In this document: positions 17,714 through 26,489 of the stretch, one piece after another
Layout of the letters: each line of letters starts with the position of its first letter
How positions within the stretch are numbered: the first letter of the stretch is position 1
From: Algoriphagus chordae
GTDB taxonomy: Bacteria; Bacteroidota; Bacteroidia; Cytophagales; Cyclobacteriaceae
Direction of reading: 5' to 3'
DNA: 64,000 nucleotides
NCBI RefSeq assembly: GCF_003254055.1
Contig: NZ_QKZT01000001.1
Location: forward strand, 62,001-126,000
Notes under the pieces: generated by a model
What the model was told of the DNA's origin: nothing
The model's input: only the letters and a program-made list of their open reading frames with translations
Databases searched by the model: none
Made by a program: the position numbers and the translations under genes

Positions 17714-19120
17714 TTAATTACCACTTAATTTTGAACGGTTGTCTAGAACTCCCTGTAGCCAATCCTCATGAAGGGTCAATAATTCAGCTGCTACTTCAGG
17801 ATGCTCCAGTTTTAGATTTTTAGACTCGGTGCTGTCCTGAGACAGATTCACCAGGTAAATTTTATCCTCTTCTGTGAAAGTCAATTTCTTTGCAGAATCA
17901 TGAGGATTGCCAAGCAGTTTCCAAGGACCTTTCCGCACTGCCCATGAGTTAGTCTTCACTTCAGGATTTCCAGTAGCCCAGTGCATCACATCATGTCCTG
18001 ATGCTGCATTGTCATAGATCACATCTCGCAAACTGATGCCATCCACCTCAGCAGGATTTGGCACTTCTACCCCAGTTAGGTCGGCAAGTGTAGGATACCA
18101 ATCCACACTTCCAGCCCACTGATTACGAACTTTTCCCTGAGGAAGATCGCCTTCTGGCCAAGAGATAATCGCTGGTACACGAATACCACCTTCAAGCATG
18201 CTAAACTTAGCCCCATTGAATGGTCCTGCATTTCCACCTCCATAATAAGCCCGCTGCTCGGTGCTATGACCATGATCTGATTGGAAAACAATGATCGTAT
18301 TATCTAACTGGCCTGTTTGCTCCAAATGATCTAATACATTTCCTACCAATTCATCCACCGTAGAAATGAATGCCGCATATTCCTTCCTTGGAGATGGTAA
18401 ATCTTTGTAATGCTCCAACCAACTAGGACGTCCTTGATACGGATAGTGAGGCATATTGATCGCCCAATAGACAAAGAATGGATCGGCAGTAGGCGCTGTG
18501 AAATGCTTCACTTCCTCCACCATTAGATCGCCAAAGAATTCGCCAGGTCTATAGATTTCCTTTTCGTTTTGATAGAGATCATGAAGATTAGGTCCAGCCC
18601 AAAAGAAAAAGTGTGAATAGTTATCAATACAGCCTCTTTGGTGACCAAAGAAATAATCGAAGCCTTGACCGTTAGGAAGTTTTTCGGGGCTATGACCTAA
18701 GTGCCATTTGCCGATGGTAGCCGTCCGATATCCACCAGTTTTAAACATCTCCGCCATCGTGATCTGCTCGGTTGGCATTCCATCTTTGTGCTCCGGGTCA
18801 TTGTTAGGAATATCCACATTCCCAAAAAGCCCTGCATTGTAATTATACTTTCCAGTCAAAAGTCCCGCTCGGGAAGGAGAACATACAGGAGCCACGGCAT
18901 AGAATTGGGTAAACCTTACACCCGAAGCTGCCAATCGATCAAGATTGGGTGTGGCCAAATCTGTGGACCCATAACTATTCAAATCCAAGGTGCCCTGATC
19001 ATCAGAAAGGATTACGATGACATTGGGTTTTGAAGGAGTAGCAGTAGTTTTTGCTTGCTCTTGTTCACAGGAACTCAGAAGAATAACTGAGCCTATTAAA
19101 GCTAATAATTTGTTGTTCAT
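17714..19120 (-). CDS. Cys-type sulfatase lipoprotein (arylsulfatase family)
   Basis: A 468-aa alkaline-phosphatase-superfamily sulfatase. The metal-site start NVIVILSDDQG is followed by the activation motif VCSPSRAGLLTGKYN, with Cys80 as the residue converted to formylglycine. KWHLGH and FQSDHGHSTE are further active-site motifs. The start at 19120 gives a clean lipoprotein signal (LLSSC); a longer start at 19150 is possible. It should remove sulfate from a polysaccharide in the periplasm or on the surface. It lies 56 bases after the GH29 fucosidase on the same strand, suggesting sulfated fucose-containing glycans as substrate. Confidence 0.94.
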   Translation of the reverse strand: MNNKLLALIGSVILLSSCEQEQAKTTATPSKPNVIVILSDDQGTLDLNSYGSTDLATPNLDRLAASGVRFTQFYAVAPVCSPSRAGLLTGKYNYNAGLFGNVDIPNNDPEHKDGMPTEQITMAEMFKTGGYRTATIGKWHLGHSPEKLPNGQGFDYFFGHQRGCIDNYSHFFFWAGPNLHDLYQNEKEIYRPGEFFGDLMVEEVKHFTAPTADPFFVYWAINMPHYPYQGRPSWLEHYKDLPSPRKEYAAFISTVDELVGNVLDHLEQTGQLDNTIIVFQSDHGHSTEQRAYYGGGNAGPFNGAKFSMLEGGIRVPAIISWPEGDLPQGKVRNQWAGSVDWYPTLADLTGVEVPNPAEVDGISLRDVIYDNAASGHDVMHWATGNPEVKTNSWAVRKGPWKLLGNPHDSAKKLTFTEEDKIYLVNLSQDSTESKNLKLEHPEVAAELLTLHEDWLQGVLDNRSKLSGN

Positions 19121-19176
19121 ATTGAATTTGAGAAAGAGTACTTTTCTCATTTTGGATAATTTTGGAAAGAGTTAAC

Positions 19177-21228
19177 TTAACGAGTAAGAACGCCTACTTC
19201 AGCAAAGGTAGCCGCATTTCCATCCGCGGTTTTGCTAGCCTTCAATCGAATAAAACGTGCCTCAACTTCGTCAAAACGAATAATTTGCTCAATAGGACTG
19301 TTGACAATATTAGAGAATTCGCCTGCGGCTACTTGCTTCCAAGATTTACCATCAGTACTCACTTCAAATGCATAATTAGTGATAAATCCGCTAGGATATC
19401 TTGCCTGCATTGGCAAATAAGTAAATCCTTTGAGAGATACATTCTCACCTAGATCAAGGGTAAGTTTATTATCCTCAGCCATGAAATAGGAAGTTGGATT
19501 TTCATCTATTGCCTTGATGGATTTCTCAGTAGAGCCAAGCCAATGTGTTTTTGCCAAATCAACATCAGCTCGAAGAGACTCACTTTCCTTTCCAGATACT
19601 GGATCTACAGAAATAGCCTGTAAGGTACTACCTGCATTATCCATTAGGAAAGGCTCAACATATAGCTGACTTTCAGTACTTGGTTCTGATCCGTCCATGG
19701 TATAATAAACTTCCAAACCTTCATCCGGAGCGTTCAAGGCCACTTCACCTGATTTGATTCTAGAGTAAATAGGAGGAAGCAAAAGTTTTGGAGCATTGTA
19801 AATGCCAATTTCGGAGATCACTGGAATATCCTTTCCGTCAGTAAACCTAACGCGAACCTTACTCGCTAACACATCTGGAAATCTCAAAATTCTTTTATGC
19901 CCTACAGTTGTTCCTTCAGCAATTTTCTCCCAGTTTCCATCACTTTCCTTTTCAAGTACAAAAGATTTTACGCGCTGACCAAGAGGCGTATATTCTTGGA
20001 TCAAAAGTCTGTTGAAGGTAGTCTCCGCGCCAAAATCAATTGTGATTTCGCCTGTATTTCCACCATCCGGAGTAGTCCAATAAGTTTCGTAATCCTCATC
20101 CTGTAAGTTTTCGGCTTCATATCCATTTCCACGATCCTTATTAGCACTTACACTTGCTTGCGCCACGAGGTTTACTTCAAAATCAGCTTTGACTTTTTCT
20201 CCAAATTTCAAAATTGCCTCCACGTCATTCTCATGTATTAAGCCGCGAGTATCTACTGGAAAATTGATTAACAATGAGCTATTTCTACCGATACTTTTAT
20301 AGTATATCTCCATCAACTGGGGAAGTGTTCTGACCTTATGATCTTCGTATTTATGGTAGTACCAGCCTGGACGGATGGAAACATCTGCTTCTGCAGGTAC
20401 CCAATGTGTGCCATTCTCTTGGCCAGAAGCATAAAGTTTGGGATAGTCGGGCATTCCAGCATAAACAGAATCGCGCATCAGATTTGACCAAGTGGATTCA
20501 TAAGCAAAGCCATGCTCATTTCCTACCCAACGTACATCAGGGCCTCCATCAGAGAACATCATAGCGCCAGGCTGAAGCTCACGAACCAACTCATACATAG
20601 AAGGCCAGTCGTAATAGCTGAATTTATCCACTTTCCTAGCTTCATTTGCACCGCCGTAATAGCCATCTCCGCCATTTGCTCCATCGAACCAGACTTCGAA
20701 GATGTCTCCGTAATTTGTCAGTAACTCTGTAAGCTGATTTCTCATGTAGGTGATGTATTCTGGCTTGCCATAGTCAGGGTGATTTCTGTCCCAAGGGGAA
20801 TAATAGATTCCGAATTTCAAGCCATATTCCTTACAAGCTTCGGCCAGTTCTTTGATCAAATCACCCTTTCCATCCTTCCAAGGACTATTTTTCACTGAAT
20901 GCTCCGTGTAAGCCGAAGGCCAAAGTACAAAGCCATCATGGTGTTTCGCAGTAATGATCAGCCCTTTCATTCCCGCCTCTGAGGCTACTCTCGCCCACTG
21001 ACGGGCATCCAATTCCGTAGGGTTAAACATTTCAGGTTTTTCATCTCCAAAACCCCACTCTCTATCTGAGAATGTATTCATATTGAAATGCACAAATCCA
21101 TAATATTCCAATTCCTGCCAAGCGATCTGCTTTGCATCGGGAATAGGCAGAACAGGTGCCGGTGGACTTGCTTTTTCAGCGCAAAAAGAGAGGCATAGTA
21201 ACAATGCCAACCAAAGTGTATTTTTCAT
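19177..21228 (-). CDS. GH29 alpha-L-fucosidase with C-terminal F5/8-type (discoidin) domains
   Basis: A 683-aa exported enzyme. The catalytic barrel covers about residues 30-330 with FGFVHF-like YYGFVHFNMNTF, KHHDGFVLWPS and FEVWFDGANG, in which Asp182 is the expected nucleophile. The downstream part holds a discoidin-like domain (about 345-470), a chitobiase-C-like segment (YYTMDGSEPSTESQLY) and a second discoidin-like domain at the C-terminus. The signal peptide ends near LSFC; lipidation is possible but the lipobox is not ideal. It is the first gene of a probable minus-strand operon with the sulfatase and the GMC dehydrogenase pair. Confidence 0.93.
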   Translation of the reverse strand: MKNTLWLALLLCLSFCAEKASPPAPVLPIPDAKQIAWQELEYYGFVHFNMNTFSDREWGFGDEKPEMFNPTELDARQWARVASEAGMKGLIITAKHHDGFVLWPSAYTEHSVKNSPWKDGKGDLIKELAEACKEYGLKFGIYYSPWDRNHPDYGKPEYITYMRNQLTELLTNYGDIFEVWFDGANGGDGYYGGANEARKVDKFSYYDWPSMYELVRELQPGAMMFSDGGPDVRWVGNEHGFAYESTWSNLMRDSVYAGMPDYPKLYASGQENGTHWVPAEADVSIRPGWYYHKYEDHKVRTLPQLMEIYYKSIGRNSSLLINFPVDTRGLIHENDVEAILKFGEKVKADFEVNLVAQASVSANKDRGNGYEAENLQDEDYETYWTTPDGGNTGEITIDFGAETTFNRLLIQEYTPLGQRVKSFVLEKESDGNWEKIAEGTTVGHKRILRFPDVLASKVRVRFTDGKDIPVISEIGIYNAPKLLLPPIYSRIKSGEVALNAPDEGLEVYYTMDGSEPSTESQLYVEPFLMDNAGSTLQAISVDPVSGKESESLRADVDLAKTHWLGSTEKSIKAIDENPTSYFMAEDNKLTLDLGENVSLKGFTYLPMQARYPSGFITNYAFEVSTDGKSWKQVAAGEFSNIVNSPIEQIIRFDEVEARFIRLKASKTADGNAATFAEVGVLTR

Positions 21229-21360
21229 TAGAAAGGGATTAAGCTAGAATATTAGGGCTTTTGGACGAGAAACGAAAGGAGAATGTGATTAGGAGTACCT
21301 TAGAATGACCTTTGGCAACTTTGCCTCACATTCTTCAGGATAAAGCATTTAATTTGTCTC

Positions 21361-23601
21361 ATGAACAAAATTTTTACCTTTTTATTTCTACTCGTATCCA
21401 CCCTGGCTCAAGCTCAGATCCAAATCAAAGTCATTGATACTGAGACACAGATTCCCTTGGAAAATGTAAGAATTCGCCCAGAAACAGGCAAATCCCAACT
21501 CAGCAATACCTCAGGAATTATCGCTTTTCCAGGATCGGAAAAGCAAACTTTTTCTTTCTCAAAAACTGGATATGAATCTTTCTCTGCAATATTAGGCGAG
21601 GGAGAGCACCTCATTCAATTAATTCCAAAATCGCTTAACCTATCCGAAATTACTGTTTCTGCTTTTGAATCGGAGCGGCCTCTTCTGGAGCAGTCCGCAG
21701 CGATCGCAGTAGTCTCAGAGCAGGACTTCAATCGCTTCAATGAAACTTCCCTAGTCAATTCCTTCAATACCAAAGCAGGTATCCGCATCGAAGAGCGAGC
21801 TCCGGCCAGCTATAGAATTTCCATTCGAGGCAGTTCTCTGCGTGCTCCCTTTGGCGTGCGCAATGTAAAAGTGTACTGGAATGAGGTTCCTTTTACTTCA
21901 CCTGATGGGACGACTGCACTGAACTTATTGGATCTCTCCAATATCCGAACGGCTGAAATAATCAAAGGTCCCTCAGGATCTATCTATGGTGCTGGAAATG
22001 GTGGCGTAGTGAACCTATACAGTCCTGCAAGTCCTAATGGCGGAAGGGTCTCCGCTGATTTTATGATTGGGGATTTCGGAATGACTCGCTATAGATTGGG
22101 CGTTTCTCAGCAAGTTGGGAATGGAGGATTTGAGGCTTCTTATGTGAGCCAAAAGTCAGATGGATACAGAGAACAATCTGCCATGGATAGGCAGGTATTC
22201 CAATTAGGAGGTTTTTTCTCTGTCTCAGATAAGCAAGAAATCAGAACGCAGCTGTTGATCTCTGACCTGGATTATCAGATTCCCGGTGGACTTACTGCCG
22301 ATCAGGTCGCTGAAGATCCTACGCAAGCTAGACCTGGATCAGTAAACCAAAACAGTTCTATTTCCCAGCAGTCTGTCTTCGCTTCAATCGGGCATTTGTA
22401 TCGTTTTTCTTCGCAGATCAAGAACTCTACTACGCTTTATCTGAACGCCAATGATTTTGAAAATCCTTTCATTTTGGATTATAAAAAGGAATTGGGTTAT
22501 GGAATAGGCGGAAGGACGAAGTTCACTTTTGATTGGAAATTGGCTGGAAAAGAGCTGAGAATTATTGCTGGTGGAGAGTACCAAATGAGTTTGAACGATG
22601 CGCAGAATTTTGGGAATAAGGCCGGGAAAGCCGATACGGTTAGATTTGCTGATCAACTGTTAGCAACTCAAGGGTTTTTGTTTCAACAAGCCGAATGGGA
22701 GTTAACAGAAGACCTGTTGTTGACAATTGGGCTGAGTGAGAACTTTTCGAAGCTGGAAGTAGATCGCCAAATAGATGCTTCTGGCGGTCCTACAGGTCTT
22801 CAGGTCAAGAAGTTTGACCCCATCCTCGTTCCTCGCTTCGCTTTGAATTACCAGCTCAATGATTATTCGGGAGTTTATGGAAGTATCAGCAGTGGTTTTT
22901 CTCCACCGACCATCGATGAGGTTCGTACCAATGAGGGAAGTCTCAATCTGGATTTAGAGGCTGAAAAGGGACTTAATTATGAGCTTGGCTATAGGCTAGG
23001 CAAGGAAAGGTTGAATTTAGAAGCAACAGTATTTTACTTCAAATTGGATCAAACTATAACTACTTATACCAATCCTCAAGGCGTAGTACTTTTCCGAAAT
23101 GCAGGTTCCACGGATCAAAAGGGAATAGAAACAGCGATTGATTATGCCTTGATTAGAAATGGAGGGGGTTTTATTTCTGATCTGAAAATCGGAACAGCAT
23201 TCACCGGGAATTATTTTACTTTCAACGATTACCAAAAAGGAGATAACGACTATTCAGGAAATGATCTTACAGGAGTACCTCCAAACACGCTTGTATCTCG
23301 ATTGGATCTGCGAACTGCAGCAGGAATTTACTTGAACTTCACTCATCAATACGTAGATGAAATTCCGCTTAATGATGCCAATACAGTCTATCAGGATGCC
23401 TACAATTTAGTAAATATGCGATTTGGCTGGGCGAAAAGCTTTGCTGGAAAATGGGAGTTGGAAGCCTTTGCGGGTGTGGATAATTTGACCGATGAGCTTT
23501 ATTCTTTAGGGAATGATCTCAATCCTTTCGGTGGAAGATATTATCAGCCAGCGCCTGAGAGAAACTGGTATGGTGGAGTGAAAGTGGCGTTTTTGTATTG
23601 A
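21361..23601 (+). CDS. TonB-dependent outer membrane receptor (siderophore/vitamin type)
   Basis: A 746-aa receptor with a signal peptide (ending AQAQ), an N-terminal carboxypeptidase-regulatory-like segment (IDTETQIPLENVRI), the beginning of a plug domain (SEQDFNRFN...LVNSFNTKAGIRIEE), RISIRGSSLRAPFGVRNVKV and IIKGPSGSIYGAGNGGVVNLYSP. The barrel ends with the typical RYYQPAPERNWYGGVKVAFLY. It belongs to the FecA/FhuA/BtuB-like class rather than SusC, so iron-siderophore or cofactor import is more likely than glycan import. It is divergent from the fucosidase operon with a 132-base shared upstream region. Confidence 0.92.
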   Translation: MNKIFTFLFLLVSTLAQAQIQIKVIDTETQIPLENVRIRPETGKSQLSNTSGIIAFPGSEKQTFSFSKTGYESFSAILGEGEHLIQLIPKSLNLSEITVSAFESERPLLEQSAAIAVVSEQDFNRFNETSLVNSFNTKAGIRIEERAPASYRISIRGSSLRAPFGVRNVKVYWNEVPFTSPDGTTALNLLDLSNIRTAEIIKGPSGSIYGAGNGGVVNLYSPASPNGGRVSADFMIGDFGMTRYRLGVSQQVGNGGFEASYVSQKSDGYREQSAMDRQVFQLGGFFSVSDKQEIRTQLLISDLDYQIPGGLTADQVAEDPTQARPGSVNQNSSISQQSVFASIGHLYRFSSQIKNSTTLYLNANDFENPFILDYKKELGYGIGGRTKFTFDWKLAGKELRIIAGGEYQMSLNDAQNFGNKAGKADTVRFADQLLATQGFLFQQAEWELTEDLLLTIGLSENFSKLEVDRQIDASGGPTGLQVKKFDPILVPRFALNYQLNDYSGVYGSISSGFSPPTIDEVRTNEGSLNLDLEAEKGLNYELGYRLGKERLNLEATVFYFKLDQTITTYTNPQGVVLFRNAGSTDQKGIETAIDYALIRNGGGFISDLKIGTAFTGNYFTFNDYQKGDNDYSGNDLTGVPPNTLVSRLDLRTAAGIYLNFTHQYVDEIPLNDANTVYQDAYNLVNMRFGWAKSFAGKWELEAFAGVDNLTDELYSLGNDLNPFGGRYYQPAPERNWYGGVKVAFLY

Positions 23602-23639
23602 GTTTAGACTTTAGTAGCTAGACGTAAGACATTAGATTT

Positions 23640-23830
23640 TACGTCATTGCGAGTAAGAAAAATTACGAATTTACAAAAGAGGGATGACGGTGTCTGCCTG
23701 AGCGAAGTCGAAGGCTCCTTAAAATAAGTAAGTGATGTTATTGTCCTCGACTTCGCTCGGACTGACACGATTTGCGGTGAAAATTATAATCCGTCATTGG
23801 TAGAAGTGAGGTACGAACGACGAAGCATTC
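23640..23830. repeat. Palindromic REP-like intergenic element
   Basis: Inverted arms GTGTCTGCCTGAGCGAAGTC(GAAGG) at 23690-23714 and its near complement at 23742-23768 (GACTTCGCTCGGACTGACAC) enclose a 27-base centre. CGTCATTGCGAG lies at 23642-23653 and CCGTCATTGG at 23790. Such CTGAGCGAAGTCGAAGG palindromes are recurrent intergenic repeats in Bacteroidota. No protein is encoded here. Confidence 0.75.
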
Positions 23831-23933
23831 ACATGAAGAGTAAGTTTTTATACTATATTCAACTTCCCTTGAATTCCTAACTCATTTATAATTGTAAAAC
23901 CCAATCAATTGGACATCTCCTATAAAAAGTAGA

Positions 23934-24107
23934 ATGGATTTATTGTTAATGCTTGCACTAATTGGATTCTCTGTCTTCTTATTTAATAAGGGACTTCAAG
24001 AAAAAGGAAAAGACGTGATTACTAAAAGTATAAAGATTAGATTTTTTGGAGTTGAAATTATGTGTTTAATGGTTGTCATAGGAATGATTATCCATAAGTT
24101 TAGCTAG
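23934..24107 (+). CDS. 57-aa two-helix membrane protein, hypothetical
   Basis: An ATG-to-TAG frame of 58 codons encoding a small protein with two hydrophobic segments (residues about 2-18 and 42-54) separated by a basic loop (KGLQEKGKDVITKSIKIRF). The composition is that of an inner-membrane helical hairpin. No family was recognised. It sits between two repeat elements, which makes it a less certain gene, but the hydrophobic/basic layout is not random-looking. Confidence 0.5.
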   Translation: MDLLLMLALIGFSVFLFNKGLQEKGKDVITKSIKIRFFGVEIMCLMVVIGMIIHKFS

Positions 24108-24140
24108 GAAGTCCTTTGGGAAAATGATTCAAATTTAAGC

Positions 24141-24206
24141 AAATCCCCCTTGGACTTCAATTTAAATTTGGATTCGAAAAGTCAATTAAAGGGGGCAGGG
24201 GGATTT
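24141..24206. repeat. Inverted repeat AAATCCCCC ... GGGGGATTT
   Basis: AAATCCCCC at 24141-24149 is matched by GGGGGATTT at 24198-24206, with a second internal AAAGGGGG that can pair with CCCCCTT. This is another common type of Bacteroidota intergenic element and may act as a terminator for the small ORF before it. Past it, up to the end of the ABC-F gene, only a CAATGACG half-repeat near 24287 is seen. Confidence 0.6.
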
Positions 24207-24307
24207 TAGAAAGTTGTAGTTTTAGAATTTAAAGACTCAACTCTCTTTTCTTTTTTAATAAAGATTGCTTCACTCCTGCGTCGCTACCAATGACGCGAAA
24301 CCTTTAC

Positions 24308-26212
24308 CTACTCTATCCCGTCCAACTCACTCAATTCCAACCAAGTCAATTCCAATTCTTCCAATTCTGAATCGATTTCTCCGATCCGGTTGGATTGCTT
24401 GATTAGTTCTTCGTGATCAGCTATTCCTGCAGCTATTTTATCAGTGATTTCTGCTTTTTCTTTCTCCAATTTGGCCATGGAAGCATTCACTTCCTTGAAC
24501 TCATTCTTCTGCTTAAAGCTGGCTTTTACTTTCGCTGGAGCCGCATTAGAAACCACAGCTTTCTCCGTTTTAGTAGATTCAATGCTTCGGTCTTCCGTCT
24601 TCGGTCTTCTGTCTTTTTGCTCTTTTTCAGTCTCTCTAAACTCAGAATAATTACCAGGGAAATCAGAAATCTCGCCTTCTCCTTCGAATACAAACAAATG
24701 CTCCACCAAGCGATCCATAAAATATCTATCGTGGGATACGATGATCAAACAACCTGGGAAGGTATCCAAAAATTCTTCAAGCGTATTCAGCGTCATCAAA
24801 TCCAGATCATTGGTGGGCTCATCGAGAATCAAAAAATTAGGATTCTTGATCAACACCATCAGCAGCTGCAATCTTCTACGCTCCCCACCGCTGAGTTTGG
24901 CGATTGGCGTATGTTGTTGCTTAGGAGGAAATCCAAACTGCGTCAAAAACTGTGAAACCGTGATCTCAGATCCTCCGGCGATAGTTACCACCTCTGCCAC
25001 TTCCTTTACGATATCTATCAGACGTTTTTCCTCATCAAAACTACTTTCTTCCTGTCTGTAGTAACCAAAAGCTGTAGTCTGTCCGATAGCAACAGAACCA
25101 GAATCAGGAGCTAGTTGCCCTGTGATCATATTTAGGAAAGTAGTCTTTCCAGCACCATTGGGACCAACAATACCGACTCTGTCTTTCTTCTTAAAAGTAT
25201 ATGAGAAGTCGTTGACAAGGTTTTTGTCGCCAAAAGCCTTGTTCATTTTTTCAATCTCGATGATTTTATTCCCCAATCGCTGAGTCGTCACAGTCAACTG
25301 AATATCGCGTTCTTCACGCTTTTGAGAAGCTTTTTCTTTGGTGTCTTCGAAAGCATCCACGCGGTATTTTGCTTTGGTGCTTCTTGCTTTTGGTTGACGA
25401 CGAATCCAATCCAATTCTTTCTTATATAGACTCTTGGCTTTTTCGAGTTCTATGTCCTCGATCTCCATTCGCTCTTCTTTCTTGTCTAGGAAGTAGCCAT
25501 AGTTTCCTTGGTAGCGATGAATTTTGCCCTGATCGAGTTCTAATATCTCATTGGTTACTTTTTCTAAGAAATATCGATCGTGAGTTACCATGAAAAGTGC
25601 AAGGTTGGCTTTTGCCAAATAGTCTTCCAGCCATTCGATAGTTTCTAAGTCGAGGTGATTGGTAGGCTCATCAAGCAACAGCAAATCAGGTTTCTCAAGA
25701 ATAGCTTTCGCCAAAGCAACTCGCTTACGCTGTCCACCGGAGAGTGTTCCTACAGGAAGGTCGGTATCATGAAGACCCAATTTTCCCAATACTTCTTTCA
25801 CCTGATATTCAAAATCCCAGGCTTGGAAAGCATCCATTTTCTCAAAGAGGACAGACATCTTATCCGAGTTATCAATACCACGCTCCGCTTCCAGCATGGC
25901 CTTGTGATAATCCTCAATCACTTTTAGCACTTCAGAATTACTTTGATCAAAGATGGTCTGATAAATACTCATCGTGCCTTCAAAAACAGGGTTTTGATGC
26001 ACGTAAGCCACTTTCACCTGCTGGTTAGTTCCTACTTGTCCTGTGTCAGGAATCTCCAAACCCATGATGATTTTCATCAGCGTGGACTTACCAGCGCCAT
26101 TGATGCCGACGAGGGCGATTTTCTGACCTTGAGAAATGCCAAAAGAGATATTGGAAAAAAGCTTGCGCTCACCGAACGCTTTACTGAGGTTTTCGACCGA
26201 AAGGTAATTCAT
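24308..26212 (-). CDS. uup: ABC-F family ATPase, Uup type
   Basis: A 634-aa soluble protein with two ABC domains. Walker A motifs are GINGAGKST and GPNGAGKTT, signatures LSGGQRKR and LSGGERRR, and Walker B LLLLDEPTNHLD and FLILDEPTNDLD. The linker between domains is basic (RQPKARSTKAKYR), as in ribosome-acting ABC-F proteins, and the C-terminal tail (from about residue 565) is a charged coiled coil as in Uup. ABC-F proteins bind the ribosomal E site and relieve stalling. The connector before the coiled coil includes KDRRPKTEDRS, encoded by a heptamer DNA repeat. Confidence 0.92.
   Translation of the reverse strand: MNYLSVENLSKAFGERKLFSNISFGISQGQKIALVGINGAGKSTLMKIIMGLEIPDTGQVGTNQQVKVAYVHQNPVFEGTMSIYQTIFDQSNSEVLKVIEDYHKAMLEAERGIDNSDKMSVLFEKMDAFQAWDFEYQVKEVLGKLGLHDTDLPVGTLSGGQRKRVALAKAILEKPDLLLLDEPTNHLDLETIEWLEDYLAKANLALFMVTHDRYFLEKVTNEILELDQGKIHRYQGNYGYFLDKKEERMEIEDIELEKAKSLYKKELDWIRRQPKARSTKAKYRVDAFEDTKEKASQKREERDIQLTVTTQRLGNKIIEIEKMNKAFGDKNLVNDFSYTFKKKDRVGIVGPNGAGKTTFLNMITGQLAPDSGSVAIGQTTAFGYYRQEESSFDEEKRLIDIVKEVAEVVTIAGGSEITVSQFLTQFGFPPKQQHTPIAKLSGGERRRLQLLMVLIKNPNFLILDEPTNDLDLMTLNTLEEFLDTFPGCLIIVSHDRYFMDRLVEHLFVFEGEGEISDFPGNYSEFRETEKEQKDRRPKTEDRSIESTKTEKAVVSNAAPAKVKASFKQKNEFKEVNASMAKLEKEKAEITDKIAAGIADHEELIKQSNRIGEIDSELEELELTWLELSELDGIE
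24585..24615. repeat. Heptamer tandem repeat inside uup
   Basis: On the plus strand the sequence runs CTTCGGT CTTCCGT CTTCGGT CTTCTGT CTT, that is 4.4 copies of a seven-base unit. Because three units make seven codons, it stays in frame and encodes KDRRPKTEDRS in the linker between the second ABC domain and the coiled-coil tail. Confidence 0.85.
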
Positions 26213-26436
26213 GCCGCAAAAGTAGGGAAAAGGCGGGCAAGAATTACGTTAATTACAATCATCTTGTTTTCAGCCAACACATTAAATGTCCTTTTGAAAT
26301 TAGATCGGGTCATCATTCAAAGAAATACGGCTTAAAATCTAGAAGAAATAAGCCTAAGTAAAAAGTTACTTGCCTCAGTCAACAAATCGTTGCTTCGAGC
26401 AAAAGTAACTTGACTCTTGGTTCTTTTGTCTCAAAT

Positions 26437-26468
26437 CTTGATACTCCAGTCTAGCTACTTGATACTCC
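26437..26468. repeat. Direct repeat upstream of rlmN
   Basis: CTTGATACTCC occurs at 26437-26447 and again at 26458-26468, a 21-base period or two helical turns. The second copy supplies a TTG at the expected place of a -33 element. The wider 277-base gap (26213-26489) also holds AAAGTTACTTG and AAAGTAACTTG copies but no gene. Confidence 0.6.
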
Positions 26469-26477
26469 GAAAAGTCT

Positions 26478-26485
26478 TACCTTTG
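26478..26485 (+). promoter_or_regulatory. Candidate -7 box of rlmN
   Basis: TACCTTTG fits the Bacteroidota -7 consensus TAnnTTTG exactly. A TTG lies 16 bases upstream, shorter than the usual spacer. Only 4 bases separate the box from the ATG, so the transcript would begin at or next to the start codon. Confidence 0.5.
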
Positions 26486-26489
26486 CATC

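Noticed and set aside
17714-21228. The fucosidase-sulfatase genes as a complete polysaccharide utilisation locus with the SusCD pair at the window start
   Set aside because: They are more than 14 kb from the SusCD genes, on the other strand, with unrelated housekeeping genes between.
24585-24615. Short direct repeats considered as a CRISPR-like array
   Set aside because: The units are seven bases with no spacers, and lie in the coding frame of uup.
24413-24955. A 180-codon plus-strand frame inside uup
   Set aside because: It lies opposite to well-conserved ABC motifs and its translation is Phe/Ser/Ile-rich with no family features; a shadow of the real gene.
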